Positions 35,576 through 44,760 of a stretch of 64,000 nucleotides of DNA are shown here, in pieces. The translations under genes were made by a program, and so were the position numbers. The DNA is from Streptomyces cellulosae (GTDB lineage: Bacteria > Actinomycetota > Actinomycetes > Streptomycetales > Streptomycetaceae), in assembly GCF_000721105.1 (NCBI RefSeq), contig NZ_JOEV01000005.1, forward strand, positions 341,840 to 405,839, written 5' to 3'. The notes beneath the pieces were generated by a model that did not search any database, was not told the DNA's origin, and worked only from the letters and a program-made list of their open reading frames with translations. Positions within the stretch are counted from its first letter, which is position 1, and the number at the start of each line of letters is the position of its first letter.

Positions 35576-37318
35576 ATGGACAGCCGCCGCGCCCCGCTCA
35601 CGCCCCCGTGCCGGACCCTGCCGGAGTACGTGCGGCACTGGGCCGAGACCACTCCCGAGCGCCGGGCGTTCAGCTTCGTCGACCATCCCTCCCCGCACTC
35701 CCGCGGCGTCCACCGCACCCTGACCTGGCGGCGCCTGGACGTGCGCGTACGGGCGGTGGCCGCCCGGCTCGCCGAGGAGACCGAACCCGGGGCGCGGGTG
35801 GCCCTGTTGTGTCCGCAGGGCATCGAGTACGTCACCGGGTTCCTGGCGACACTGGCGGCCGGCCTGGTCGCCGTACCGCTGTATCCGCCGGGTCTGCCCG
35901 GGCACGCCGACCGGCTGGCGGGGGTGCTGGCCGACGCGACCCCCACGGTCGTGCTGACCACCAGCCGCGCCCGGGCGGAGGTCCGGGACTTCTGCGACCG
36001 GGACACCGTGCGGGTCGTCGCGGTGGACGACGTCCCCGACTCCGCCGCCGACACCTGGCGTGCGGTGCCGGTGGACGACGACGCGACCGCCTATCTGCAG
36101 TACACCTCCGGTTCCACCCGCGCTCCGGCGGGCGTGGAGATCACCCACGGCAACGTCGTCGCCAACGCCGGGCAGGCGCTGGCCGCCTACGGCGTGGACG
36201 CGCATCCGGTGACCTGTGTGGGCTGGCTGCCGCTCTACCACGACATGGGGCTCGTGCTGAGCGTCGCCGCTCCCGTCGTCCGCGGGCTGCTGTCGGTGCT
36301 CATGGACCCGATCGCGTTCCTGCACCAGCCGGTGCGCTGGCTCAGGCTGCTCGCCGCGCATCCGCGCGCGCTCAGCGCGGCGCCCAACTTCGCCTACGAC
36401 TACTGCGCCTCGACCGTCACCGAGCAGATGAAGGCGGACCTGCGGCTGGACGGGATCGCCGCGCTGATCAACGGCAGCGAGCCGGTCCGGCCGGGGACGG
36501 TCGACCGTTTCCACGCCGCCTTCGGCGCGCAGGGGCTCGCCCCCGAGACGCACTGTCCGTCGTACGGGCTCGCCGAGGCGACCGTGTTCGTCAGCGCGGC
36601 CCGGCCCGGTGAGCCGCTCAGCCGCCTCGCGCTCGACCGGGACGCCCTCGCCGCAGGGAAGGCCCTGCCCGCGCGGCCCGACGACCCGAGGGCCGTGCTG
36701 CTGGCCGGCTGCGGCACCCCGGCGGGCCAGCGGCTGCGGATCGCCGATCCCGCGACCGGTGCCGTGCTGGCGGAGGGGGAGGTCGGGGAGATCCAGGTGC
36801 AGGGGCCCAACGTGGGGCGCGGCTACTGGGGCCGGCAGGCCGAGAGCCGCCGCGTCTTCACCGCCGGGCCCGACCGGTGGCTGCGCACGGGCGACCTCGG
36901 AACCGTGCTCGACGGTCAACTTGTCGTCACGGGGCGGCTGAAGGACCTCATCGTCGTCGACGGACGCAACCACTATCCGCAGGACATCGAGGCCACGGTC
37001 CAGGAGACGCATCCGGCCGTGCGCCGGGACCGGCTCGCCGCGTTCGCCGTCCCGGGTACGACGGCCGAGCGGGTCGTGGTCGTGGCCGAGCACGCACGGA
37101 CCACCAGCCTGGCCGAGATCGACGTACCTGCTCTGGCGCGGGCGGCGCGCGGGGCGGTCTCCACCCGGCACGGGCTGCGGCTCGCCGACGTCGTCCTGGT
37201 GCCGCCGGGGACCGTGCCGCGGACGTCCAGCGGGAAGGTGTCCCGGGCGCTGACCCGGACGCGATACCTGGAGGGCGCCTTCGCCCCGGCCGGCCAGGCG
37301 TCCGAGGTCGCGGGATGA
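35576..37318 (+). CDS. fatty acyl-AMP ligase, FadD32-like
   Basis: A 580-residue adenylating enzyme. The P-loop is YLQYTSGSTRAPAG (173-186), and the FAAL-type core follows: VGWLPLYHDMGLVLSV, FLHQPVRWLRLLAAHPRALSAAPNFAYDYC, INGSEPVRPGTVDRF, CPSYGLAEATVFVS. The C-terminal part has WLRTGDLG, GRLKDLIVVDGRNHYPQDIEATV and PRTSSGKVSR. Fatty acyl-AMP ligases activate a fatty acid and pass it directly to an ACP, not to CoA. The gene overlaps the PKS start by four bases (ATGA at 37315), and that PKS begins with an ACP, so the ligase almost certainly loads it. The arrangement equals FadD32 with Pks13. GTGAGGAG precedes the ATG. Confidence 0.92.
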   Translation: MDSRRAPLTPPCRTLPEYVRHWAETTPERRAFSFVDHPSPHSRGVHRTLTWRRLDVRVRAVAARLAEETEPGARVALLCPQGIEYVTGFLATLAAGLVAVPLYPPGLPGHADRLAGVLADATPTVVLTTSRARAEVRDFCDRDTVRVVAVDDVPDSAADTWRAVPVDDDATAYLQYTSGSTRAPAGVEITHGNVVANAGQALAAYGVDAHPVTCVGWLPLYHDMGLVLSVAAPVVRGLLSVLMDPIAFLHQPVRWLRLLAAHPRALSAAPNFAYDYCASTVTEQMKADLRLDGIAALINGSEPVRPGTVDRFHAAFGAQGLAPETHCPSYGLAEATVFVSAARPGEPLSRLALDRDALAAGKALPARPDDPRAVLLAGCGTPAGQRLRIADPATGAVLAEGEVGEIQVQGPNVGRGYWGRQAESRRVFTAGPDRWLRTGDLGTVLDGQLVVTGRLKDLIVVDGRNHYPQDIEATVQETHPAVRRDRLAAFAVPGTTAERVVVVAEHARTTSLAEIDVPALARAARGAVSTRHGLRLADVVLVPPGTVPRTSSGKVSRALTRTRYLEGAFAPAGQASEVAG

Positions 37319-40300
37319 AGGCCGTCGGCGAGGCCGCGCTGCGCCGTCTGATCGCCGAGCGGGTGGCCCTCTGGAGCGACATGCCGGTCGAGTCCGTGCC
37401 GATGGACCGGCCGCTCGCCGACCTCGGCATGTCCTCACGGGACGCGGTCGCGCTGGCCGGGGAGCTGTCCCACGCGCTGGGCCGCGAGCTGCCGTCGACG
37501 CTGCTGTGGGAGACGCCGACCGGGGACGCCCTGGTGGCGCGTCTGTGCGGCGGAACGGAGGAGACCGCCGCGGTGCCGGCGGACACCCAGGCGCCGCCCG
37601 GTGAACCCGTCGCGGTGATCGGCGTCGGCTGCCGGCTGCCCGGCGGGGTGCACGGGCCGGACGACTACTGGCGGCTGCTCGACGAGGGCGGCGACGCGAT
37701 CCGGCGGGTCCCCGAGGACCGGTGGCGCGACTTCACCGCCTTCCCGCCCGTCGACACGCCCCGGTACGGCGGCTACCTCGACGACGTCGCCGGGTTCGAC
37801 GCGGACTTCTTCCACATCACCCCGCGTGAGGCCGCGGTGATGGACCCCCAGCAACGGATCCTCCTGGAGGTCGTGCACGAGGCGCTCGCCCACGCCGCCG
37901 TCCCGGCGGCCTCCCTCGCCGGTAGCGCCACCGGTGTCTTCGTGGGGATCTCGGCGCCGGAGTACGGGCAGCTCACCGGCGCCGACCCGGCCGCCGTCGA
38001 CCCGTGGGCGCCGGCGGGCGCGGCCCTCAGCGTGGCCGCGGGGCGGCTGGCGTACGTCCTGGACACGCGCGGACCGAGCATGGCCGTCGACACCGCCTGC
38101 TCCTCCTCGCTGGTCGCCGTGCACCACGCCTGCGTGAGTCTGCGCACCGGCGAGTGCGACACGGCGATCGCCGCCGGGGTCAACCTGCTGCTCTCCCCCA
38201 CCGTGACCATGGCCTTCCAGCGGGCGGGCGCGCTCGCGCCGGACGGGCGGTGCAAGCCGTTCTCGGCGGCGGCCGACGGCATCGGACGCGGTGAGGGATG
38301 TGCGGTCGTGCTGCTGAAGCGGCTGTCGGACGCCGAGCGGGACGGGGACCGGATCCTGGCCGTCGTCCGGGCCACCGCCGTGAACTCCGACGGCCGGTCG
38401 GGAGGCCTCATGGCACCCAACCCGGCCGCCCAGCGCGCCGTGCTGAGCACGGCGTACGCACGGGCGGGCATCGCCGCTGAGTCCGTTGACTACGTCGAGG
38501 CCCACGGCACCGGCACCCCCCTCGGCGACCCGATCGAGGCGGGCGCGCTCGACGCCGTGCTCGGCCGGGACCGCGACCCCGACCAGCCGCTGTTGCTCGG
38601 CTCCGTCAAGGGCAACCTCGGCCACCTGGAGTCGGCGGCGGGCATCGCGGGCCTGGTGAAGACGGTGCTCGCCCTGCACCACGACCACATTCCGCCCTCC
38701 CTGCACTGCGCGGACGGCACCGCCCTGGGCGACGACACGCGCCTGCGGGTGGTGACCGAGGCCGAGCCGTGGCCCCGCTACGGCGGCACCGCCGTCGCCG
38801 GGATCTCCGGGTTCGGGTTCGGCGGCACCAACGCCCATGCCGTACTGGAGGAATGGCGCCCTGGCGCCCTCATACCGGAGCCGGACGAGGAGCCCACGGC
38901 CCATCTGTTCCCGCTCTCCGACCTCGACGCCGAACGCGTCCGCGACACCGCGGGCCGTCTCGCGGACTGGTTGCACACCGCCGAGGGCAGGACCGCGCGT
39001 CTCGCCGACGTGGCGCGCACGCTGGCCGGACGCACCGGCCGCGGACGGGTACGGGCCGCCGTCACGGCCCGCGACCGGGCCGAACTGGCCGACGCCCTCG
39101 GCGCGTTGGCGCGACAGGACCCGCACCCGCGGGTCGTCACGGGTGACCGCGAGCGCGTCGGGCGCGGCCCGGTGTGGGTGTTCTCCGGATACGGCAGCCA
39201 GTGGGCCGGCATGGGCCGGCGGCTGCTGGCCGAGGAACCCGCGTTCGCCGCCGCCGTGGAGAAACTCGATCCGCAACTGGCCGCCGAGTGCGGGCTGTCG
39301 CTGTACGACCACCTGGCCTGCGGCGGTGACCTCGACCGCCTGGAGATCGCCCAGCCCGTCCTGTTCGGGGTGCAGGTGGCGCTCGCCGACCTGTGGCGTT
39401 CGCGGGGTGTGGAGCCCGCCGCCGTGATCGGCCACTCCATGGGCGAGGTGGCCGCCGCGGTGTGCGCGGGCGCCCTGGACGTGCCGGACGCGGCCCGGAT
39501 CGTCGCCGTACGGGCCCGGCTGCTCAGCGGGCTGAGCGGCGGGGCGATGGCCGTGGTCGACGTGACGGACCCCGAACTGGACGCCCTGCGAGGGGACTTC
39601 CCGGGTGTTCGGGTCGCCGTGCACTCCTCGCCCCGGCAGAAGGTCGTCACCGGGGACGAGGCGGACGTGGCCCGGTTCGTGGAGCGGTTGGAGGAGCGGG
39701 GGCTGGCCGCCCGGGTCATGCGGGTGGTCGGCGCCGGGCACTCTCCGCAGGTCGACCCGCTGCTGCCGGAGCTGACCGAGGCACTGGCCGGGCTGCGGGG
39801 CGGACGGCCACGCGTCCCCGTCTACTCCACCGTGCTGGACGATCCGCGTGGCGAGTGTCTCTTCGACGCCGCGCACTGGGCCGCCAACCTGCGGCGGCCG
39901 GTACGGCTGGAGCAGGCGGTCGCGGCGGCCGTGGCGGACGGCCACACCGCGTTCGTCGAGATCTCGCCCCATCCGGTGCTGGCCCGCGCGCTCACCGACA
40001 CCGCCCCGGACGCGCTCGTCGTAGGCACTGTACGCCGCGACGCGGACCACTCGGCCGCGTTCGTCGACCAACTCGGCGCCCTGTACACGGCGGGCCTGCG
40101 GCTGCCCGTGCCGTCCGGCCGCGTGGTCGACGTGCCCGCGCCGCGCTGGCGGCATGCGCGGCACTGGTGGACGGACGGCGTCCGTGACCGCCGTACGCAG
40201 GCCATGGGCGCTCCGCCGTCTCCCGCACCGGTCGTGGCCGAGCCGGACTCCGTCCTGGCCCGGCTCGGCCACCACATCGGCGCGGTCACCGGGCACCCGA

Positions 40301-41529
40301 CGGCTCGCATCACGCCCGCCACGGCGTGGGCGGATCTGGGCCTCGACTCCCTCATGGCCGTCCGCATCCGCACGGCGGTGGAACGCGAGTTCGGGATCGA
40401 ACTGCCGCTTCGGGACCTGCTCGCCACCGCGACCGTCGAGGAGGCCGCCGACCGGATCCAACGGGCCCTGCCGGCACGGGCGCCGGGTGAGGACTCCCCG
40501 TCGCGGCACCCGCACGCCACCGCGACCGTCGAGGACGCGGCCGACCGGATCCGACAGGCCCTGCCGGCACGGGCGCCGGGTGAGGACTCCCCGTCGCGGC
40601 ACACGCACGCCACCGCGACCGTCGAGGAGGCCGCCGACCGGATCCAACGGGCCCTGCCGGCACGGGCGCCGGGTGAGGGCTCCCCGCTGCGGGTGCTGCG
40701 CGCCACCGGTTCCCGGCCCCCGCTCTTCCTCTTTCACGCGGCCGGCGGCTCGACCGACGTCTACCGGCGACTGGCCGAACGGCTCGGCGACGACCGGCCG
40801 GTGTACGGGCTGGAGCGGCTGGAGGAAGCGCGCACGGTGGCGGACAAGGCCCTCCGCTGTGCTGAGGCCATCACCGCCGCGCACCCCGATGGCCCCTGTG
40901 TGCTGGGTGGTTGGTCCTTCGGCGGGTTCGTCGCCCAGGAGACCGCGCGCCGACTGATCGCCGCCGGGCGGGCGGTGGACCTGGTGGTGCTCCTCGACTC
41001 GGTACGGCCCCTTCCCCGGCCCGGTCTCACCCGGGCCGACCGCGTCCGCGCCCACCTCACCGGCTTCGCCCGGTACGTCGCCGACACCTACGGCGCCCGC
41101 CTGGAGCTGCCGTACGACGAACTCGTGGCCCTGGAGGACGACGCCGAGCGCATCGACGCCGTGCTGCGGGCCGTGCGCGAGGCCGTCGACGTGCCGCCCG
41201 CCGCGCTGGAGCACCAGCGGTCCTCCTACCTGGACCTGCGGATCGGTGAAGCCCACCGGCCGGGCCGCTACGAGGGGCGGGTGCTGCTCTACCGGGCCAC
41301 CGAGCCCGCGCCGCACACCGTGCGCGATGCGGCCTACGAGCGCGAGGACGACGCGCTGGGCTGGGACGAGGTGTGCCCGCGCCTGGAGGTCGTACCGGTA
41401 CGCGGACACCATCTGTCGCTGCTCGATCCGCCCCACGTCGACGAGATCGCCGTCCACCTGCGGCAGTCGCTCGCCGAGCCGGACCGCCGAGCAGTCCGAC
41501 CCCACGGCAACCCGAGCCGGAACCCCTAG
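37315..41529 (+). CDS. Pks13-like condensing polyketide synthase, ACP-KS-AT-ACP-TE
   Basis: A 1404-residue type I PKS. Domains: N-terminal ACP (about 5-80, phosphopantetheine Ser41 in DLGMSS); KS (about 99-525, C262 in DTACSSSL, H397 in EAHGTGT, H437 in GNLGHLES); AT (about 620-910, S708 in GHSMGE, histidine in [10 protein letters not shown]); second ACP (about 980-1045, S1012 in DLGLDSL); thioesterase (about 1140-1395, S1201 in GGWSFGG). There is no KR, DH, ER or MT. This is the domain order of mycobacterial Pks13, which condenses two fatty acyl chains into an alpha-alkyl beta-keto product. The AT motif GAGH is neither the malonyl HAFH nor the methylmalonyl YASH form. Three tandem 31-residue repeats follow ACP2. 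It is co-translated with the ligase; the Ag85-like gene follows after eight bases. Confidence 0.93.
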   Translation: MKAVGEAALRRLIAERVALWSDMPVESVPMDRPLADLGMSSRDAVALAGELSHALGRELPSTLLWETPTGDALVARLCGGTEETAAVPADTQAPPGEPVAVIGVGCRLPGGVHGPDDYWRLLDEGGDAIRRVPEDRWRDFTAFPPVDTPRYGGYLDDVAGFDADFFHITPREAAVMDPQQRILLEVVHEALAHAAVPAASLAGSATGVFVGISAPEYGQLTGADPAAVDPWAPAGAALSVAAGRLAYVLDTRGPSMAVDTACSSSLVAVHHACVSLRTGECDTAIAAGVNLLLSPTVTMAFQRAGALAPDGRCKPFSAAADGIGRGEGCAVVLLKRLSDAERDGDRILAVVRATAVNSDGRSGGLMAPNPAAQRAVLSTAYARAGIAAESVDYVEAHGTGTPLGDPIEAGALDAVLGRDRDPDQPLLLGSVKGNLGHLESAAGIAGLVKTVLALHHDHIPPSLHCADGTALGDDTRLRVVTEAEPWPRYGGTAVAGISGFGFGGTNAHAVLEEWRPGALIPEPDEEPTAHLFPLSDLDAERVRDTAGRLADWLHTAEGRTARLADVARTLAGRTGRGRVRAAVTARDRAELADALGALARQDPHPRVVTGDRERVGRGPVWVFSGYGSQWAGMGRRLLAEEPAFAAAVEKLDPQLAAECGLSLYDHLACGGDLDRLEIAQPVLFGVQVALADLWRSRGVEPAAVIGHSMGEVAAAVCAGALDVPDAARIVAVRARLLSGLSGGAMAVVDVTDPELDALRGDFPGVRVAVHSSPRQKVVTGDEADVARFVERLEERGLAARVMRVVGAGHSPQVDPLLPELTEALAGLRGGRPRVPVYSTVLDDPRGECLFDAAHWAANLRRPVRLEQAVAAAVADGHTAFVEISPHPVLARALTDTAPDALVVGTVRRDADHSAAFVDQLGALYTAGLRLPVPSGRVVDVPAPRWRHARHWWTDGVRDRRTQAMGAPPSPAPVVAEPDSVLARLGHHIGAVTGHPTARITPATAWADLGLDSLMAVRIRTAVEREFGIELPLRDLLATATVEEAADRIQRALPARAPGEDSPSRHPHATATVEDAADRIRQALPARAPGEDSPSRHTHATATVEEAADRIQRALPARAPGEGSPLRVLRATGSRPPLFLFHAAGGSTDVYRRLAERLGDDRPVYGLERLEEARTVADKALRCAEAITAAHPDGPCVLGGWSFGGFVAQETARRLIAAGRAVDLVVLLDSVRPLPRPGLTRADRVRAHLTGFARYVADTYGARLELPYDELVALEDDAERIDAVLRAVREAVDVPPAALEHQRSSYLDLRIGEAHRPGRYEGRVLLYRATEPAPHTVRDAAYEREDDALGWDEVCPRLEVVPVRGHHLSLLDPPHVDEIAVHLRQSLAEPDRRAVRPHGNPSRNP
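40423..40701 (+). repeat. three tandem 93-bp copies inside the PKS gene
   Basis: Copies at 40423-40515, 40516-40608 and 40609-40701 are nearly identical, the third diverging only in its last 25 bases or so. Each encodes 31 residues ([20 protein letters not shown] plus GEDSPSR and two or three more): the last helix of the ACP and the linker to the thioesterase. The reading frame is kept throughout. Confidence 0.95.
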
Positions 41530-41537
41530 GAGCCGCC

Positions 41538-42470
41538 ATGTCCCACCGCACCGTCCCCGTGCCCCGGCGCACCGTCACCAAAGCGGCGGCCGCCGCCGGG
41601 CTGGCCGTCCTGTTCGGAGCCGGTCGCGCCCGGGCCGCCACCCGGCTCGGGCCCCGCACACTGGACGTCTCCGTGCCCTCCGCCGCGCTGGGCCGCAGCG
41701 CACCTGTGCGGCTGATCCTGCCGTCGAGCTTCGCCACGCAGCCCAGCCGGACGTACCCCGTGCTGTATCTGCTGCACGGCGCGCACGACGACTACACGTC
41801 CTGGACGCGGGAGACCGACATCGAGGCGTTCACCGAGGGCCGCGACCTGATCGTGGCGATGCCGGACGGCGGCCCCACCGGGATCCCGACCGTCTGGCGC
41901 GACGGGCCCGACTACGAGACCTTCCAACTGCGGGAGGTGCCCGACCTGCTGCGCCGCGACTACCGGGCCTCCGGCGTGCGAGCGGTCGCCGGGGTCTCGA
42001 CCGGCGGCTACGGGGCGATGGCGCACGCGGCCCGGCATCCCGGCGTGTTCGGCGCAGCGGCCTCCTACAGCGGCATCCTCGACACCACCGCGCCCGGCAT
42101 GCCCACGATCATGGACGCCATCGTGGCCCGCGAGAACCTGACGCCCACCTCCCTGTGGGGCAACCCGCTCCTCAACCTCCTCACCTGGCAGTCCTTCAAC
42201 CCGCGAGCCCGCGCCCTGGGGTTGCGCGGCACCTCCCTGTACGTCTCCAACGGCAGCGGCCTGGGGGGCGGCACCGGTGATCCGCTGCCCGGGGCGCTGG
42301 AGAGCGCGCTGTGGCCCTCCGCGCATCTCTTCGCCGACGCGCTGGCCCGCCTGCGCATTCCGGTGACCACGCACTTCTACGCCGGGGGAGGGCACGACTG
42401 GCCTTACTGGAAGCCGGAGTTCGCCGCGTCGTGGCCGATGCTGGCCGGTGCGCTGGGGCTGCCCGAGTGA
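41538..42470 (+). CDS. exported esterase, antigen-85/mycolyltransferase-like
   Basis: A 310-residue alpha/beta-hydrolase of the PF00756 (esterase D / antigen 85) family. A twin-arginine leader (RRTVTKAAAAAGLAVLFGAG, cleavage near ARAA) sends it out folded. The nucleophile is S154 in AGVSTGGYGAMAHAA, and H286 lies in GGGHDWPYWKPEF, close to the HxWxYW around the catalytic His of antigen 85. LPVLYLLHGAHDDYTSW-type strands (YPVLYLLHGAHDDYTSW here) form the oxyanion side. Its ATG is eight bases after the PKS stop, with TAGGAG overlapping that stop, so the two are co-expressed. By position it should transfer the acyl product to an acceptor such as a sugar, or hydrolyse it. PF00756 esterases are common in Streptomyces, so the transferase role is an inference. 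Confidence 0.82.
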   Translation: MSHRTVPVPRRTVTKAAAAAGLAVLFGAGRARAATRLGPRTLDVSVPSAALGRSAPVRLILPSSFATQPSRTYPVLYLLHGAHDDYTSWTRETDIEAFTEGRDLIVAMPDGGPTGIPTVWRDGPDYETFQLREVPDLLRRDYRASGVRAVAGVSTGGYGAMAHAARHPGVFGAAASYSGILDTTAPGMPTIMDAIVARENLTPTSLWGNPLLNLLTWQSFNPRARALGLRGTSLYVSNGSGLGGGTGDPLPGALESALWPSAHLFADALARLRIPVTTHFYAGGGHDWPYWKPEFAASWPMLAGALGLPE

Positions 42471-42592
42471 TGTCGGAGCCATGGGGGCACGGAACGGAGC
42501 GCAGGGGTCGTCCGTCCAACACGGGACGTCCCACTCGCCCCACGGGTGACAGCCCACGGGTGAGCCGCTTCCGGGTGAAAGGAGTGTCCGCG

Positions 42593-43819
42593 ATGGCTTT
42601 TCCCGCCCCGCACGGCGGCCTGGCCGGTCCCGGAGCCGCACCGGTACCACCTGAACTGGCCAAACTGCTGCGCGACCAGCTGGAGACGGTCGCCGACGAA
42701 GTGGAGGAGGAGGTCCGCAGACAGGTCCCGGAGTACGCGCGGCCGGCCGACGGCGCCTACCGGGAGAACCTCAGAACCGGGGTGGTGCAGGCGCTCACCC
42801 TGTTCGTCGACCACATCGCCGACCCGCGCGGCCGGGGCGACGCCATCGCCGCGACGTACTACGGACTGGGGCGCGGTGAGGCCCTGGAGGGCCGCAGCCT
42901 GGACGCGCTCCAGTCCGCGCTGCGGATCGGCGGGCTGCACGCCTGGCGGCTGATGGGCCGTACGGCGGAGGAGCTCGGGCTGGACTCGACCGTCGTGGCC
43001 GCGCTGGGCGAACTCGCGTTCCGCACCGTGCACGAGGTCGCCGAGGCGGCCGCCGCGGGATACGCGGAGGCCCAGTTGCGCAGTACCGACGAGCTGGAGC
43101 GGCGGCGCAGGCGGCTGCTCGACCTGGTGCTGGGCGAGGGGCCGATGTCCCTGGAGGCCGTCCACGACCTGGCGCACGGCGCCCGCTGGACGGTGCCGCG
43201 GCAGGTCGCCGTCGTCGCGCTCGCCTCCGGCCCGGAGCAGCGCGAGGAGGACCGGCCGCTGGCCGCGGCGGGCGCGCTGGTCGACATGACGTCCCGGCCG
43301 CCGCGCATGCTGGTGCCCGACCCGGACGGGTCCGGTCGGTTCGGCCGGGCCTTCAGCCTCGCGTTACGGGGCCGCCCGGCGGCGATCGGCCCGACCGTCC
43401 CGCTGACCGAGGCGGCCCGGTCGCTGCACTGGGCCGCCCGCGCCCTGGGCCTGATGGGCCGCGGAATCCTGCCCCGGCAGGGGGTGGTGCGGTGCGCCGA
43501 CCACCTGTCGACCCTGCTGCTGTACGGCGACGAAGCGCTGCTCGCGCAGGTGCAGGCGCGGGTGCTGGGCCCGCTCGACACCGTCTCGGCGGGCCAGCGG
43601 CCCCGGCTCGCCGAGACGCTGCTGGCCTGGCTGCTGAGCGGCAGCAACGTCCCCGACGTCGCCGCGCGCCTGCACGTGCATCCGCAGACCGTGCGCTACC
43701 GCCTGCGGCAGCTGGAGAAGCTCTTCGGCGACGCCCTGCACGACCCGGACACCCGCCTGGACCTCGTGCTGGCGCTGCGCGCCGAGGCATTGCGGGAACC
43801 GGGGACGGAAAGCCCATGA
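42593..43819 (+). CDS. PucR-type transcriptional regulator
   Basis: A 408-residue regulator. The C-terminal PucR HTH (about 330-400) is LAETLLAWLLSGSNVPDVAARLHVHPQTVRYRLRQLEKLFG, and the middle carries the GGDEF-like fold usual in this family. The N-terminal part (about 20-170: LAKLLRDQLETVADEVEEEVRRQVPEYARPADGAYRENLRTGVVQALTLFVDHI) is the RsbRD-like helical domain seen in many Streptomyces members. AAAGGAG precedes the ATG at 42593, which rules out the longer frame from 42311. It lies 122 bases after the esterase on the same strand and is the only regulator beside the PKS locus, so it is the likely controller. Confidence 0.88.
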   Translation: MAFPAPHGGLAGPGAAPVPPELAKLLRDQLETVADEVEEEVRRQVPEYARPADGAYRENLRTGVVQALTLFVDHIADPRGRGDAIAATYYGLGRGEALEGRSLDALQSALRIGGLHAWRLMGRTAEELGLDSTVVAALGELAFRTVHEVAEAAAAGYAEAQLRSTDELERRRRRLLDLVLGEGPMSLEAVHDLAHGARWTVPRQVAVVALASGPEQREEDRPLAAAGALVDMTSRPPRMLVPDPDGSGRFGRAFSLALRGRPAAIGPTVPLTEAARSLHWAARALGLMGRGILPRQGVVRCADHLSTLLLYGDEALLAQVQARVLGPLDTVSAGQRPRLAETLLAWLLSGSNVPDVAARLHVHPQTVRYRLRQLEKLFGDALHDPDTRLDLVLALRAEALREPGTESP

Positions 43820-43983
43820 ATTCCCTTTCGGGCATATCGTCCGCCTGAAGACCGTACTCATCCCGGCACAAAAACCTGTGACAATTCCATAATCCTCTGC
43901 ATAACACTCCGACGGGAAAGCGAATACGTTCGGGACGTTCCATTCGCAGGCGCACCACGCGCCCCCCACGCGGAGGATTCCCC

Positions 43984-44661
43984 ATGCGTATCCGCTTGTG
44001 CCTCGCCGCGCTCTCGCTGGCCGGCGGAGCCGGACTGGCAACAGTCGCGGCACCCTCGGCAACGGCAGAGACCACGGCAACGACAAAGGCCGAAGCTGCT
44101 GCCGCGGCCTGCACCGACGTCGAGGTCGTATCGGCCCGAGGCACCTTCGAACCGGGTCGGCTCGGCCTCATCGTCGGCGACCCGGTGTTTTCATCGCTCC
44201 AGAGGAAAATCACCGGAAAGACCCTTTCCAGCTACGCCGTGAACTATCCCGCCGACCTTTCTCTCACGTCGGCCGCGCAGGGAAACCGGGATCTGGTGAA
44301 CCATGTGCAGAGCCAGGCGGCCTCGTGTCCGAACCAGCGCTTCATTCTGGTGGGCTATTCGCAGGGCGCGAACGTCGTCGACAACTCGATCGGCATCAGC
44401 AGCGCCGGCGCGGTGGTCGGCAGCCCGATCGTGGCCACCCTCCCCGCCGCCGTCGAACCGAAGGTCGCCGCCGTGCTGCTGTTCGGCAACCCGATCCGGG
44501 CCCAGGGCAAGAGCGTCACCGGCACCTACCAGAGCCGCACCATCGACTTCTGCGCCAACGGCGACCCCGTGTGCCAGGCCGGCGGGCTCAACACGGCGGC
44601 ACACCTCGGGTACTCCGCCAACGCGGACCAGGCGGCGACGTTCGCCGCCGGCAAGGTCTGA
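43984..44661 (+). CDS. secreted cutinase-family serine esterase
   Basis: A 225-residue exported enzyme with a Sec leader (1-29, ending SATAE). The cutinase fold begins with ACTDVEVVSARGTFEPG. The catalytic Ser is S126 in LVGYSQGANVVD; Asp and His are in FCANGDPVC and NTAAHLGYS, with the pairs of cysteines that form the family disulphides. Length is normal for a cutinase without extra modules. These enzymes hydrolyse esters of long-chain lipids or polyesters such as cutin. In mycobacteria a cutinase-like gene (Rv3802c) lies inside the pks13-fadD32-fbp cluster, so this gene 164 bases after the PucR gene may belong to the same system. A plant-cutin role is the simpler alternative. Confidence 0.93.
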   Translation: MRIRLCLAALSLAGGAGLATVAAPSATAETTATTKAEAAAAACTDVEVVSARGTFEPGRLGLIVGDPVFSSLQRKITGKTLSSYAVNYPADLSLTSAAQGNRDLVNHVQSQAASCPNQRFILVGYSQGANVVDNSIGISSAGAVVGSPIVATLPAAVEPKVAAVLLFGNPIRAQGKSVTGTYQSRTIDFCANGDPVCQAGGLNTAAHLGYSANADQAATFAAGKV

Positions 44662-44694
44662 GCCGCACGGGCATGAAGGCATGACGGCATGAAG

Positions 44695-44726
44695 GTGGGC
44701 CCGGGAGGATCTCCTCCCGGGCCCAC
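44695..44726. terminator. strong bidirectional hairpin terminator
   Basis: GTGGGCCCGGGAGGA pairs perfectly with TCCTCCCGGGCCCAC around two bases, giving a stem of up to 15 bp. It separates the cutinase gene from the convergent hydrolase gene. Confidence 0.88.
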
Positions 44727-44760
44727 TGGTTTGGTGGGGTAACCGTTACTCGGTGGGCCG

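Noticed and set aside
37435..41505. 1356-codon open frame antisense to the PKS gene
   Set aside because: Shadow of a high-GC gene. The plus frame has every PKS catalytic motif and near-total G/C third positions; the minus frame has no recognisable fold.
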